Assembly (NCBI RefSeq): GCF_002269385.1 | Contig: NZ_CP022957.1 | Span: 1,111,001-1,175,000 of the forward strand | Reading direction: 5' to 3' | Source of the DNA: Maribacter cobaltidurans | Lineage (GTDB): Bacteria; Bacteroidota; Bacteroidia; Flavobacteriales; Flavobacteriaceae | DNA length: 64,000 bases | Shown: positions 40,736 through 49,815 of the stretch, piece after piece | Layout of the letters: the number at the start of each line of letters is the position of its first letter | Numbering within the stretch: the first letter of the stretch is position 1 | Notes under the pieces: generated by a model | Seen by the model: the letters and a program-made list of their open reading frames with translations, nothing else | The model's database searches: none | What the model was told of the DNA's origin: nothing | Position numbers and translations under genes: made by a program

Positions 40736-40736
40736 A

Positions 40737-41579
40737 ATGACCGCAACTATACTTTTAGGGATTGGGTTGGAATATATAGATACGGTGTTCCAGACTATAC
40801 AAAGCAGCAGCTTTTCGCAATATACAATTGCCGGAATGAAAACGCTTGCTGTCCTATTTTTTCTGGTCAATATCCTTAAAAAGTACAATGAAGGTGTTGC
40901 AGATAAGGACGGATATACTTGGGGATTAAGTCCAGGTGAACTTGCCAAGAATTTTGCAATAGTTATTGCAGTCATATTTTCAACGCAAATATTGGGATTT
41001 TTTGATGGTATTTTAGTGGCTATTGAAGGGCAATATAGAGGGACTGCACCTGCGTTATTGCCCCTACAAATGCAGGACATCCCGATTGAAGAAGATGTAA
41101 GTATCATCGAAGTAGCCAAGGCAGCTATGACGCTATTATATGAAGCATTGGTAACACCACTTTATGGATTCAAAATATTTGCCTTTATCATTAGCCTTTT
41201 CCTCTGGATTTTAGATTTGTTCATCTATCCGCTGTTTTTGGCAGAACGCTTTTTTCTTTTAGGGATAATGCAGGCTTTTTTTCCATTGGTCATTAGTTTG
41301 GCAGTATTTGAAAAGTTCCGTTCACTTGCCTATACGTTTTTCAAATTGTACGCTGCGGTTTATATGCTCGTACCAGCCTTCTTTTTGGTCAACGTTTTTA
41401 TCAATGCGCTCTATACAGAAATCAACACCAATTTTTGGACGAATTTATTCGGCACCGATGTTGGAAGTGGATTTTTTGCACCTGTGGTTCAATTAGGCTC
41501 AGTAGGCTTTATTGTTTTCCTAAAATTCAAATTGTACAAACGTGCCACGTCCTTCACACTCAGATTATTTACTGCCTAA
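40737..41579 (+). CDS. traJ: TraJ, VirB6/TrbL-like membrane protein
   Basis: 280 residues with about six hydrophobic helices and a long polar N-terminal part. The segment LFIYPLFLAERFFLLGIMQAFFPLVISL is typical of conjugative-transposon TraJ. It starts 1 nt after the preceding stop. Predicted inner-membrane channel component. Confidence 0.88.
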   Translation: MTATILLGIGLEYIDTVFQTIQSSSFSQYTIAGMKTLAVLFFLVNILKKYNEGVADKDGYTWGLSPGELAKNFAIVIAVIFSTQILGFFDGILVAIEGQYRGTAPALLPLQMQDIPIEEDVSIIEVAKAAMTLLYEALVTPLYGFKIFAFIISLFLWILDLFIYPLFLAERFFLLGIMQAFFPLVISLAVFEKFRSLAYTFFKLYAAVYMLVPAFFLVNVFINALYTEINTNFWTNLFGTDVGSGFFAPVVQLGSVGFIVFLKFKLYKRATSFTLRLFTA

Positions 41580-41591
41580 ATCAGATTAAAT

Positions 41592-42206
41592 ATGAAAACA
41601 CCATATAAGAATATTTACAATGTCCTAAAACTGAATCGATTTATCGTTTTGGCGGTTGTTGTATGTGCCTTGCTTTCCAGTACTTTTTCAGTATGGATGG
41701 TATTCAACACCAATCAAAAAGCACTCAATAGTGCCTTTGCCATCAATACCGATGGCAGTATCATTCCGCTGAAGCTCGTGACTCAAAAAGAGAATTTCAG
41801 AGTAGAAGCTATGGCACATTTAGATCTGTTCCACAACTACTTCTATAACATCGATGCCAGTAATTACGAGCGCAACTTGGAAAAGGCATTGTGGTTGGGT
41901 AACAGTTCCGTGGACAATCTCTACCGCCAGAAAAAAGCCGATGGTGTTTACAATAGATTACTTCAGTATTCATTGGTTCAAAAAGTGCTGAGTATCGATT
42001 CAAGGATAACTGAAAATAATGGTTCGTATAGTTTTACCACGACGACCATTTTTGAAATCAATAGAGGTTCAATCATCGACACCTACGAATTGGTTTCCAC
42101 CGGAAACCTGATTATGGTCGACCGAAACTTTCCGAACAATCCGCACGGATTATTGATTACAAACTATTTCGAAAACACCTTAAAGAAAATATCAGATGAA
42201 AGTTGA
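41592..42206 (+). CDS. traK: TraK, VirB8-like protein
   Basis: 204 residues: a short cytoplasmic N-terminus, one membrane helix (~15-38) and a periplasmic domain with MAHLDLFHNYFYNIDASNYE and a basic end (ENTLKKI). This matches conjugative-transposon TraK. Its stop is directly followed by a hairpin repeat where TraL sits in CTnDOT. Confidence 0.88.
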   Translation: MKTPYKNIYNVLKLNRFIVLAVVVCALLSSTFSVWMVFNTNQKALNSAFAINTDGSIIPLKLVTQKENFRVEAMAHLDLFHNYFYNIDASNYERNLEKALWLGNSSVDNLYRQKKADGVYNRLLQYSLVQKVLSIDSRITENNGSYSFTTTTIFEINRGSIIDTYELVSTGNLIMVDRNFPNNPHGLLITNYFENTLKKISDES

Positions 42207-42210
42207 GCCG

Positions 42211-42232
42211 ACCCGCCTGACTTCGGGCAGGT
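42211..42232. repeat. Imperfect hairpin repeat between traK and traM
   Basis: ACCCGCCTGACTTCGGGCAGGT folds as an eight-pair stem with one mismatch. The CTGCCCGAAG-type word looks like a dispersed intergenic repeat. It is noticeably G+C-rich against its neighbours. Confidence 0.55.
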
Positions 42233-42258
42233 AATTGGCATTTAAAAAAAACACGATT

Positions 42259-43188
42259 ATGAAAGTAGAAAAAAACAAGATAGTATTTGCAGCGGTATTG
42301 GCCGTGATTTTCATATTTCTGATTTCCTATTCCGTGATGGTAATGGGCGATGATGAAAGTGAAACAGAAAACCTTAAGCAGACCTTAGTTCCTGATTTGG
42401 AAGAAGGCCAAAAAGAGTATGATTCCAAATTGGATGCAATCAACGACTTAAAAAAAGTACGTGAAAACAATGCACCCAGCATCTACGATGAAAAGCTGAT
42501 TGATTCCTTGGGATTTTACGACCCAGACCTTCCAGAACGCGAAAAAGAGCGTATCGTAGATAGCATTTATGAAGCTGGTAAGATTAAGTATTCAGAAAAG
42601 CGATACCAGAATTTGGGACAGAGAAGAACTGTTCGCGAAATGGTATCAAAAATTGATTCTGCTGAAGTAAAAAGGGAAGAAAAAATTGAAGCCAAAGAAT
42701 TAGGCTTAGAACATCAATTGTTCTTTGCTGCTTCGCCAAAACCCAATGAAGTTTCAATCATAGGTAATACAGATGAAACTATATACGTAGTAGTAGATGG
42801 CGACCAAGTCGTAAAAGCGAATACTAGATTGCGGATGCGCCTGACCAAAACTGCTACAATCAATGGTAAAGAAATGCCTGAGAACACACCTATTTTCGGT
42901 TTCATCAGCTTTCAGCCCAATCGTGCGCTAATCGAAATTGAAAACATAAAGCACCATCCTACAAAACTCAAAGCTTTTGATTTATCTGATGGTAGTGAAG
43001 GTATCTATGTACAGAACAATTTTAGGGCAGAAGCCACCACCGAAGTTCTGGACGATATTATTGGCGACATCAACATACCTACCGTTCCGCAAGTAGGTGG
43101 CGTTACAAAAGTACTAAGACGAAGTAACCGCAACGTAAAGGTTACTGTCCTGAACAATTACAGATTAATCTTAAAACCGAAATTATGA
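42259..43188 (+). CDS. traM: TraM, VirB10-like protein
   Basis: 309 residues from the ATG at 42259. One membrane helix (~9-30) is followed by a charged, coiled spacer (~35-165). A C-terminal domain (NEVSIIGNTDETIYVVVDGD ... LRMRLTKTATINGK) matches conjugative-transposon TraM. It should span the periplasm and link the inner to the outer membrane complex. Overlaps traN by four bases. Confidence 0.9.
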   Translation: MKVEKNKIVFAAVLAVIFIFLISYSVMVMGDDESETENLKQTLVPDLEEGQKEYDSKLDAINDLKKVRENNAPSIYDEKLIDSLGFYDPDLPEREKERIVDSIYEAGKIKYSEKRYQNLGQRRTVREMVSKIDSAEVKREEKIEAKELGLEHQLFFAASPKPNEVSIIGNTDETIYVVVDGDQVVKANTRLRMRLTKTATINGKEMPENTPIFGFISFQPNRALIEIENIKHHPTKLKAFDLSDGSEGIYVQNNFRAEATTEVLDDIIGDINIPTVPQVGGVTKVLRRSNRNVKVTVLNNYRLILKPKL

Positions 43189-44018
43189 GAACATTTATTC
43201 TAATATTGATGGTGTTAATTTCCGCTTTCGCGAAAGCACAACAGCAACCAATACCACTCGACACCATTTATGCTAACGACACCAAAAATGTTGCGTTATT
43301 CTTTCCAGAACCCATACGGCAAGGAATAACCGGTTCAGATAATTTTGTATTTACTTACAATCGTGAAAAAGAACAGTATTTTGGACTTCTTCAGGCAAAG
43401 CCTGGGAAGGAAAGTAATCTGTTGGTAGTCAATAGAAATGGTTCAATTTTTTCGTATATTGTAAGATATAAAAAACAGCTATCAAAGCTCAATTATTTTA
43501 TTCCTTTATCAAATAGTATTGGGAATGAAAAAACAATGGTAACCGATTCGATTCAGGTTGTAACTTCTGAAAGGAATGTAGATAACAGAACATACTATTA
43601 TCAAAAATTCTGTTCCTATCTTCTTAACAGAAACCAACGTATTGGTCGGATTAAGAAGCGAACGCAAGGCATTGTCTTGAATGTTGAAAATGTTGTTTTT
43701 GATAAAGAAGAACTCTACTTCGTTATCCAGATTGAGAATAATTCTACTTTGGATTACGATTTGAATTTCTTAAAACTATCCATCGAGACTCGACAAAAAG
43801 GGAAAAGAAAATCTTTACAGCGTTTACATCAAGAGCCAATTTACAAGCATCGTCTACCTTCAAAAATTACAGAAGGTAAAACAGTTAAGTTTATTTATGT
43901 AATGCCCAAATTTTCGTTATCAGAAGACCGCAGGGCAATTTTGGAATTGAACGAGAAGGATGGCGAACGGAACATAGAAATGAAACTATCACACAGATAT
44001 ATCAATAACCCAAATTAG
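43185..44018 (+). CDS. traN: TraN (DUF4138), VirB9-like outer-membrane component
   Basis: 277 residues, signal peptide ending SAFAKAQ. The start LDTIYANDTKNVALFFPEPI is the hallmark of TraN/DUF4138, with beta-rich sequence after it. It pairs with TraM in the outer-membrane core complex. Coupled to traM by a 4-base overlap. Confidence 0.9.
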   Translation: MRTFILILMVLISAFAKAQQQPIPLDTIYANDTKNVALFFPEPIRQGITGSDNFVFTYNREKEQYFGLLQAKPGKESNLLVVNRNGSIFSYIVRYKKQLSKLNYFIPLSNSIGNEKTMVTDSIQVVTSERNVDNRTYYYQKFCSYLLNRNQRIGRIKKRTQGIVLNVENVVFDKEELYFVIQIENNSTLDYDLNFLKLSIETRQKGKRKSLQRLHQEPIYKHRLPSKITEGKTVKFIYVMPKFSLSEDRRAILELNEKDGERNIEMKLSHRYINNPN

Positions 44019-44024
44019 AATATT

Positions 44025-44387
44025 ATGAAAAGAATAGTCATTTGCTCGCTTGTACTGTTGTTCCTTTCTTGTTCAGAAAGCACAACAAAATCCCCTTCTG
44101 AAACTGCCAAGGCAGTTGCGGAAAGTTTTTTCTCAAAAGATGAATCAGCTTTAAAAAAGCATACTACTACAGAAGGCTATGCCAGTTTGATTACTGTACA
44201 GAATATGATACCAGATTCTGATAAAAACATCGAAGTGGAAATTTTAGATGAAGCTGTTGATGGTGAGATTGCTTGGGTGAAATATAAAACCTCTTTTGAT
44301 GGAAAATCAGGTGTCTTTAAACTTGTCAAAGAGGATAACCAATGGAAAGTCACTAATAAAGGTCCTAGGGAAAAAGGGCCTTTTTGA
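44025..44387 (+). CDS. DUF4878-like lipoprotein
   Basis: 120 residues with lipobox LFLSC. Small NTF2-like fold: SPSETAKAVAESFFSKDESAL, then WVKYKTSFDGKSGVFKLVKEDNQWKV. It is 6 nt after traN and ends the rightward transfer operon. Such lipoproteins accompany secretion genes but their function is not known. Confidence 0.72.
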   Translation: MKRIVICSLVLLFLSCSESTTKSPSETAKAVAESFFSKDESALKKHTTTEGYASLITVQNMIPDSDKNIEVEILDEAVDGEIAWVKYKTSFDGKSGVFKLVKEDNQWKVTNKGPREKGPF

Positions 44388-44409
44388 AAAACCACTCTTT
44401 TCATTGATA

Positions 44410-46455
44410 TCACTTGGCGTATTCGCCCAATCCATATTTAGCGACCAGTGCGCTATTTGGTTTTTTACAGTTATTAGGATAGTCGGAAAAATAGATGCAA
44501 TCTGGCAGTCCATCTTTAAACTTAACAGTTACACCACCCGTCTGTTTTCCTAACAAACCACTAAAGTTATAATCAGCTTTTAGCGTGACCATTTGTGTTT
44601 GGTCTGCCGACTTTAACTCGCGAACGTTACTGATACTATTACCAGTATACTTGTTCAATGCCCAAGTTTTGGATTGATTACTGACTATGTCATTGAGCAG
44701 TTTAGCGTGGTTCTGGTCACCAGCTGGACCACCTAAAATTTTGATTTTTTCATAGACGCTCATTCCTTTTAAGCGTTCTGGTTTTTGCTGATTGGCAAAT
44801 GCCAATAAATTAGTTTCAAACTGCTTAACACTTTTTGAGTCGCACGCGTTAAATCTAAAAAAATTGGACCAATCACTCAGCAGTGCTTTTGCTTTGTGGA
44901 CTTGGTCTATGGAATTACCCATAGCATCGGGATTGGTATACATATCGACTGCAATACGAAACGCATCTTGATTTTGCTGTGCAACCAAACGCATTTTTGC
45001 AGCATACAACTTTGGGTCTGCAAAGATACCTGTACCTATAGTCTTCCAAGCAGTACAGTATCTGCTGACTTCCACACCATAGCCGTCTGTCGTGACGCTT
45101 TCCCGAGAGCAAACGTCGGTCATTATCTCAACCTTGTTTTCTGGAAGCTCATCTGGGCAAAGACTACCAAAGGTGTTTAAATATCCACTTAAAATCATCA
45201 AGAAATGACTACTGAACACATCTAGCTCAATGTTCTCAAAATGGCCACGATAGATGTAGTCAAAAAAGGCAGCATTATTTAATCCCACCGTTTTAAATTG
45301 CATCGAGCCCTCGTCCTTGCCGTTGGCTTCTAAAAAGGCGATGCGCTCATTGCTTCCTTCCAATTTCTTCTGCTGTTGTGCCAATCGTTGCTGTTCTACC
45401 AGTTGCTTTTTTCTTGAAGCAAATAGTGCATTCAGTTTTTGATATTGACTGGATTGTTGTGGCAGATAGCTCATATATTTATTTTCCAAACGTGGGAAAC
45501 TAGTATTATCGGCTTGAACTATTTGAGCTTCGATGGTTTTGATTTGAGTATTGACCAACTTCTCTTTTTGTGCAATCAGCTTTTGCTCACCCTTCTTCAC
45601 TTGGCTATGTCTTGAGAAGGAACCATAATCCTGTTTAAAGGCTTTAAGTTTCTGATTGATTTGAGCAATATCCAAGTTTTGATTGAGCGGACCCAGGTCT
45701 ATGTCTATCGCATTTTGTAATAAGGCTACTGTTTTAGCGTCCAGTCTGGATTGAAATTCGGTTTGCTTTGCTTGAGAAGCTTCAGGCAATAATTGAGTAG
45801 CTTTTTGATTTAGCTTAGATATTTTGACTAAGGACTCTTTGTCTCTGTTTAATTTTTCAATATACGTAAGAAGTTCATCAAGCTGGGCATCTGATTTTTT
45901 GGCAATGATAGCATCAATCTCTGTAATAGCCTGCCGTAATTCGCTGTCTAAAAGTACAGCATACTCAACGGATAAACGCTGCTTTAATTGTAAAAGTTCA
46001 TCTCTGGATGTAGTGTTTCCAGAAATATTTACTAGTTCTTTTTTCAACTTACTACGTTTAGTATCGACTGTAGCTATTTGATTGATGAAATTTGGATTAC
46101 TGTAAGCTAGATAATTGTTGTAAATGATATTTTGGAATACCCAATTGTAATGTGGGTCATTTCTATAGTTGCCTTTAACGAAACAGAGCTGAATTTTTCT
46201 AAAATCCTTGGCCAATGTTTTTTGGGAAAGTTGTGCGTAAGGCTTTCCTCGGTAAGATTCAAAATAGTTCTTTGAGAAATAATTTGCAGCGAGTTTTTGC
46301 ATCTTGCCACGGTTCATATACCGAAGGGAAGTGGTTTCTGGATATTCTTGTTTTATCAAATCCATCCATTCTACCAAATCTTTACAATTCTGTGCAGTCA
46401 ATAAAAAGGTACTAAAGGTAAAAATGAATATGCATAAAACTCTTTTGACCAGCAT
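44410..46455 (-). CDS. Large secreted protein of unknown function (681 aa)
   Basis: Signal peptide ending LLTAQ. Residues ~20-110 form a Cys-containing domain (CKDLVEWMDLIKQEYPE). Residues ~125-370 are long Gln/Lys/Leu-rich helices that look like an extended coiled coil. From ~385 a Cys-containing globular domain follows and ends with beta-strands (VTVKFKDGLPDCIYFSDYPNNCKKPN). I know no matching family. Helical rod plus globular ends suggests an envelope or surface role, but this is inference. It runs against the transfer operon, tail to tail with the DUF4878 gene. Confidence 0.7.
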   Translation of the reverse strand: MLVKRVLCIFIFTFSTFLLTAQNCKDLVEWMDLIKQEYPETTSLRYMNRGKMQKLAANYFSKNYFESYRGKPYAQLSQKTLAKDFRKIQLCFVKGNYRNDPHYNWVFQNIIYNNYLAYSNPNFINQIATVDTKRSKLKKELVNISGNTTSRDELLQLKQRLSVEYAVLLDSELRQAITEIDAIIAKKSDAQLDELLTYIEKLNRDKESLVKISKLNQKATQLLPEASQAKQTEFQSRLDAKTVALLQNAIDIDLGPLNQNLDIAQINQKLKAFKQDYGSFSRHSQVKKGEQKLIAQKEKLVNTQIKTIEAQIVQADNTSFPRLENKYMSYLPQQSSQYQKLNALFASRKKQLVEQQRLAQQQKKLEGSNERIAFLEANGKDEGSMQFKTVGLNNAAFFDYIYRGHFENIELDVFSSHFLMILSGYLNTFGSLCPDELPENKVEIMTDVCSRESVTTDGYGVEVSRYCTAWKTIGTGIFADPKLYAAKMRLVAQQNQDAFRIAVDMYTNPDAMGNSIDQVHKAKALLSDWSNFFRFNACDSKSVKQFETNLLAFANQQKPERLKGMSVYEKIKILGGPAGDQNHAKLLNDIVSNQSKTWALNKYTGNSISNVRELKSADQTQMVTLKADYNFSGLLGKQTGGVTVKFKDGLPDCIYFSDYPNNCKKPNSALVAKYGLGEYAK

Positions 46456-46517
46456 AGATGAAATAAATTTATTGGTATGGGTTGAAATTTAAATTAAGTG
46501 TACTAGACACAGAACAA

Positions 46518-47081
46518 TTAGTCAATAACATAATTAATATTATTGAAAGTGCCATCGGTAATTTGAAATACTTCACCAGTGTCTGAATTTTCCACTTCAA
46601 ATTCAAACGCCCCGGAAATTATCTGTTCCTGTTTATCAATCATATCTATTCTTAAAAATCCCGAGCTACCGTCCGTATCAAAATCAAAATTTTCACCCCC
46701 AGTTCCATTGGATGAATATCCACCTGCGAATTGTAGCGCCAATGGGTTGGTTATCGGATTGTTAATCTGAAGGCCTTCCGTGACAAGGTCAAAACTTGTT
46801 CCCGCCAAGGAAAAAGCAATAGCTTCACCTTGGGTGATTTCTACACCTAGGTCAATACCGGCAATGGTAAACGTAAAAAAAGCTTCATTTTGAACAAGTT
46901 GTGCCGAAATCGTAGATACACCTCTATCTACAGGTACCGCCTCAAAATCATTTCCATTTATTTTCGCTGTAATGAACGAATTTGACAAATTACCATTGTC
47001 ATCATCGGTTAAGCCAGAATCATCGTCGCTACTACAAGCGGTCAATATCATTGCGAATAGAATTACTAAAAAACGTTTCAT
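46518..47081 (-). CDS. DUF6252-like lipoprotein
   Basis: 187 residues; lipobox ILTACSSDDD followed by an acidic linker. The beta-rich body (FITAKINGNDFEA, FDFDTDGSSGFLRIDMIDKQEQIISGAFEFEV) matches the DUF6252 lipoprotein type common in Flavobacteriaceae. Likely surface-exposed. It is in line with the 681-residue protein gene, 62 nt upstream of it, and may share its transcript. Confidence 0.65.
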   Translation of the reverse strand: MKRFLVILFAMILTACSSDDDSGLTDDDNGNLSNSFITAKINGNDFEAVPVDRGVSTISAQLVQNEAFFTFTIAGIDLGVEITQGEAIAFSLAGTSFDLVTEGLQINNPITNPLALQFAGGYSSNGTGGENFDFDTDGSSGFLRIDMIDKQEQIISGAFEFEVENSDTGEVFQITDGTFNNINYVID

Positions 47082-47231
47082 ATACTTTAGATTTTAAGAA
47101 TTAAAGATGCTTAATTCATTTTGTATTAGCCATAGAAAATGTATTATCGCTAGTATTTTTTAGCGCATCGTCAGGTTTTAATTGTATTACCGTTTTTAAT
47201 GAGTATTTTGTTAAGCCAAACCAAACTGTTA

Positions 47232-49010
47232 ATGAAAATACGATTAATCCTTGCCTTACTATGTTTCTACCATCTTGGTTATTCACAACTTAAAGAAGCA
47301 GATTCGATTCAGAAACGTATTGAAAATTATGAGGGTATAGATACTACACTAATCAATCTGAGACATAGCTATTCTGCTAAAAAATCAATGTTGACACCTT
47401 CCGATACCACTTGGCTGTCCTTCAATAAGAAAACATTGTCTATGGCCGAGGAATTGAATTACACCAAAGGCATACTGTTAGCCAACAATAATATCGGTGT
47501 TATCTATCATTACTTTCGTTCAGACCCTTTGACAGCGTTGGATTACTATCAAACAGCATACAACATATCTGAACAAAATCCTTCCTTGGAACGCTATCAA
47601 TTCTCAATGTTGACCAATATTGGGTTAATACATTATGAACAGGAAGATTATGGCAAAGCTATGCCCACTTTTAGAAAGTTACTAAAATACCCACAAAGAA
47701 AGAGCAATACGTTGTCTAACATTGGCAATATCTATGGCCTCCAACAACAAACTGACTCCGCTGTGTATTACTTTAAAGCTTCCATTAACGAGGCGAAGCG
47801 AACTGATGATATGATGCAACTGGCAAACGTATACAGTAACTTAGGACTTGTACAGTCGCAGGCTGGACGGTTGGATAAAGGATTAACAAACACAGTTTCA
47901 GGTCTTAAAATGATTGATTCTCTAGGTCTTGAAGTGATTAGAGTCCCTGCTTATGTCAATGCCGCAGAAGTCTATATGCTCAGTAACGATTTGAATAAAG
48001 CTGAATATTACGCTACTGAAAGCCTTAATGCTGTAAAATCCTTGAATAATCTTTACACGGAAACCAAGTCTTTACAGACCTTGGCAACTATTCAAGAAAA
48101 AAAGGGTGACTATGAAAATGCTTTGAAAAATTTTAAAGCTGCCAATATTCTTAATGACAGTTTGGTAAGTGCAGACCGAAAAGTGGAAATTTCCAGAAAG
48201 GAAATACAGTACGAGGCTGATAAAAAGGAAGCACTCGCTTTCGCGGAAGCGGAACGCCAACGTACCATCAAAAACATATCGTTGGTGAGTGGAAGCGGTA
48301 TCGTTTTGGCGTCGTTATTAGCGTTTGTATTCTATCGACGAAAGCAGAAATCGGATACGGTCAAAAAAGAAGCTGAGTTCAATGTCACTGTGGCGGAAGT
48401 TGAACTGAAGGCACTTCGAGCGCAAATGAATCCACATTTCATCTTTAACAGCCTGAATTCCATCGGTGATTATATTTTGAATAATGATACTCAAGCGGCA
48501 AGCGATTATCTCAGCAAATTCGCACGATTAATGCGAATGACCCTTGAAAACTCGGATAAGCAGCTCATTACTTTGGAAGAGGATATTCAGTTGCTTAACA
48601 CCTATTTGGCCATCGAGCAAAAACGTTTTGATAAAGCCTTTGAGTTTGAAATTAAGGTTTCTGATGACCTCAATATAGATGAAGTATTATTACCACCAAT
48701 GTTGCTGCAACCTTTTGTAGAAAATAGCATTGTTCACGGTTTATCCAAATCGGAAAAAGGTGGTAAAATCGTTATTAATTTCCATTCTGAACAGCACAAA
48801 CTAATAGGTATCGTAGAGGATAACGGTGTAGGACGGACTATGAGCAAGATGAAAATCGAACATCGTAAAAAGAGTTCTATGGGTGTTTCCATCACTCAAA
48901 ATAGAATCGAGGTGCTGAACAAAACCAAAGGCACTTATGGGTCGGTCAAAATCATAGATAAAAAAGTAGGCACCAAAGTAATCGTATCACTTCCTTTGGT
49001 ATTGAGCTAA
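47232..49010 (+). CDS. TPR-containing LytS-type sensor histidine kinase
   Basis: 592 residues from the ATG at 47232, which opens a signal peptide ending HLGYSQ; an ATG at 47199 gives an 11-residue extension. TPR-like repeats fill ~45-330. One membrane helix (~360-380) precedes a His_kinase domain with MNPHFIFNSLNSIGDYI (His402) and HATPase motifs (VENSIVHG, EDNGVG). It senses a periplasmic signal. It is divergent from the DUF6252 gene and followed by its LytTR regulator. Confidence 0.88.
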   Translation: MKIRLILALLCFYHLGYSQLKEADSIQKRIENYEGIDTTLINLRHSYSAKKSMLTPSDTTWLSFNKKTLSMAEELNYTKGILLANNNIGVIYHYFRSDPLTALDYYQTAYNISEQNPSLERYQFSMLTNIGLIHYEQEDYGKAMPTFRKLLKYPQRKSNTLSNIGNIYGLQQQTDSAVYYFKASINEAKRTDDMMQLANVYSNLGLVQSQAGRLDKGLTNTVSGLKMIDSLGLEVIRVPAYVNAAEVYMLSNDLNKAEYYATESLNAVKSLNNLYTETKSLQTLATIQEKKGDYENALKNFKAANILNDSLVSADRKVEISRKEIQYEADKKEALAFAEAERQRTIKNISLVSGSGIVLASLLAFVFYRRKQKSDTVKKEAEFNVTVAEVELKALRAQMNPHFIFNSLNSIGDYILNNDTQAASDYLSKFARLMRMTLENSDKQLITLEEDIQLLNTYLAIEQKRFDKAFEFEIKVSDDLNIDEVLLPPMLLQPFVENSIVHGLSKSEKGGKIVINFHSEQHKLIGIVEDNGVGRTMSKMKIEHRKKSSMGVSITQNRIEVLNKTKGTYGSVKIIDKKVGTKVIVSLPLVLS

Positions 49011-49064
49011 TTGGATTTTAGTATCTTGAAGTCCTAAATTTAACCTACTTGAACAAAAATTGCT

Positions 49065-49799
49065 ATGCTAAACACCTTAATTGTTGATGATGAATCTCAC
49101 TGCATTAAACGTTTATTGTATTTAATCGATAGAAAGCCAGGAATATTTAATGTTATTGCCACCTGTAAAACGGTAGATGAAGCATTAAAGATAGCCCAAG
49201 ATACCCCCTTGGATTTGGTCTTTTTGGATATTGAAATCGATGACAAAACTGGGTTTGACTTTTTGCGACAGCTTAACCATATTTCCTTTAAGACCATATT
49301 CACCACAGCTTTTGACAATTATGCAATTAAGGCTTTTAAGTTCAGTGCTTTTGATTATTTGATGAAGCCCATAGATTTTGACGAATTCAATGAAACTATT
49401 GCTCGTTTAAACGAAGAACTACAATCAAAAGGGCACAACAATAGCGTAGAATCATTACTTAAAAATATAGAACAGGAACATCCGAAACTGCTAACAATTC
49501 CATCTGTTGAAGGGTTTGAAACTGTCTTGGTAGCGGATATTGTGCATTTGGAAGCGAATGGTAACTATACCTATATTCACACTAAGCATAAAAAACAAAT
49601 TGTTAGTAAACCAATAAAATTCTATGAAAACCTTTTAGACGAAAAGCTGTTCTTTAAGTGCCATAAATCCCATCTCATCAATATGGAAATGATTAAGACA
49701 TTTAATAAAGGAAAGCAGGCTTATGTTCAAATGGAAAATGGTAATCAAGTACCGATAGCTACAAGAAGGAAGGATGTGTTTTTAAAAAAATTTTATTGA
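49065..49799 (+). CDS. LytTR-family response regulator
   Basis: 244 residues: receiver domain with Asp55 in LVFLDIEIDD and Lys near 103, then a LytTR DNA-binding domain from ~145 (VADIVHLEANGNYTYIHTKHKK, KCHKSHLINMEMI). Partner of the LytS-like kinase 54 nt upstream. The targets may be the two secreted-protein genes on the opposite strand, but no binding site was identified. Confidence 0.9.
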   Translation: MLNTLIVDDESHCIKRLLYLIDRKPGIFNVIATCKTVDEALKIAQDTPLDLVFLDIEIDDKTGFDFLRQLNHISFKTIFTTAFDNYAIKAFKFSAFDYLMKPIDFDEFNETIARLNEELQSKGHNNSVESLLKNIEQEHPKLLTIPSVEGFETVLVADIVHLEANGNYTYIHTKHKKQIVSKPIKFYENLLDEKLFFKCHKSHLINMEMIKTFNKGKQAYVQMENGNQVPIATRRKDVFLKKFY

Positions 49800-49815
49800 A
49801 GAAATGAAATATAAA

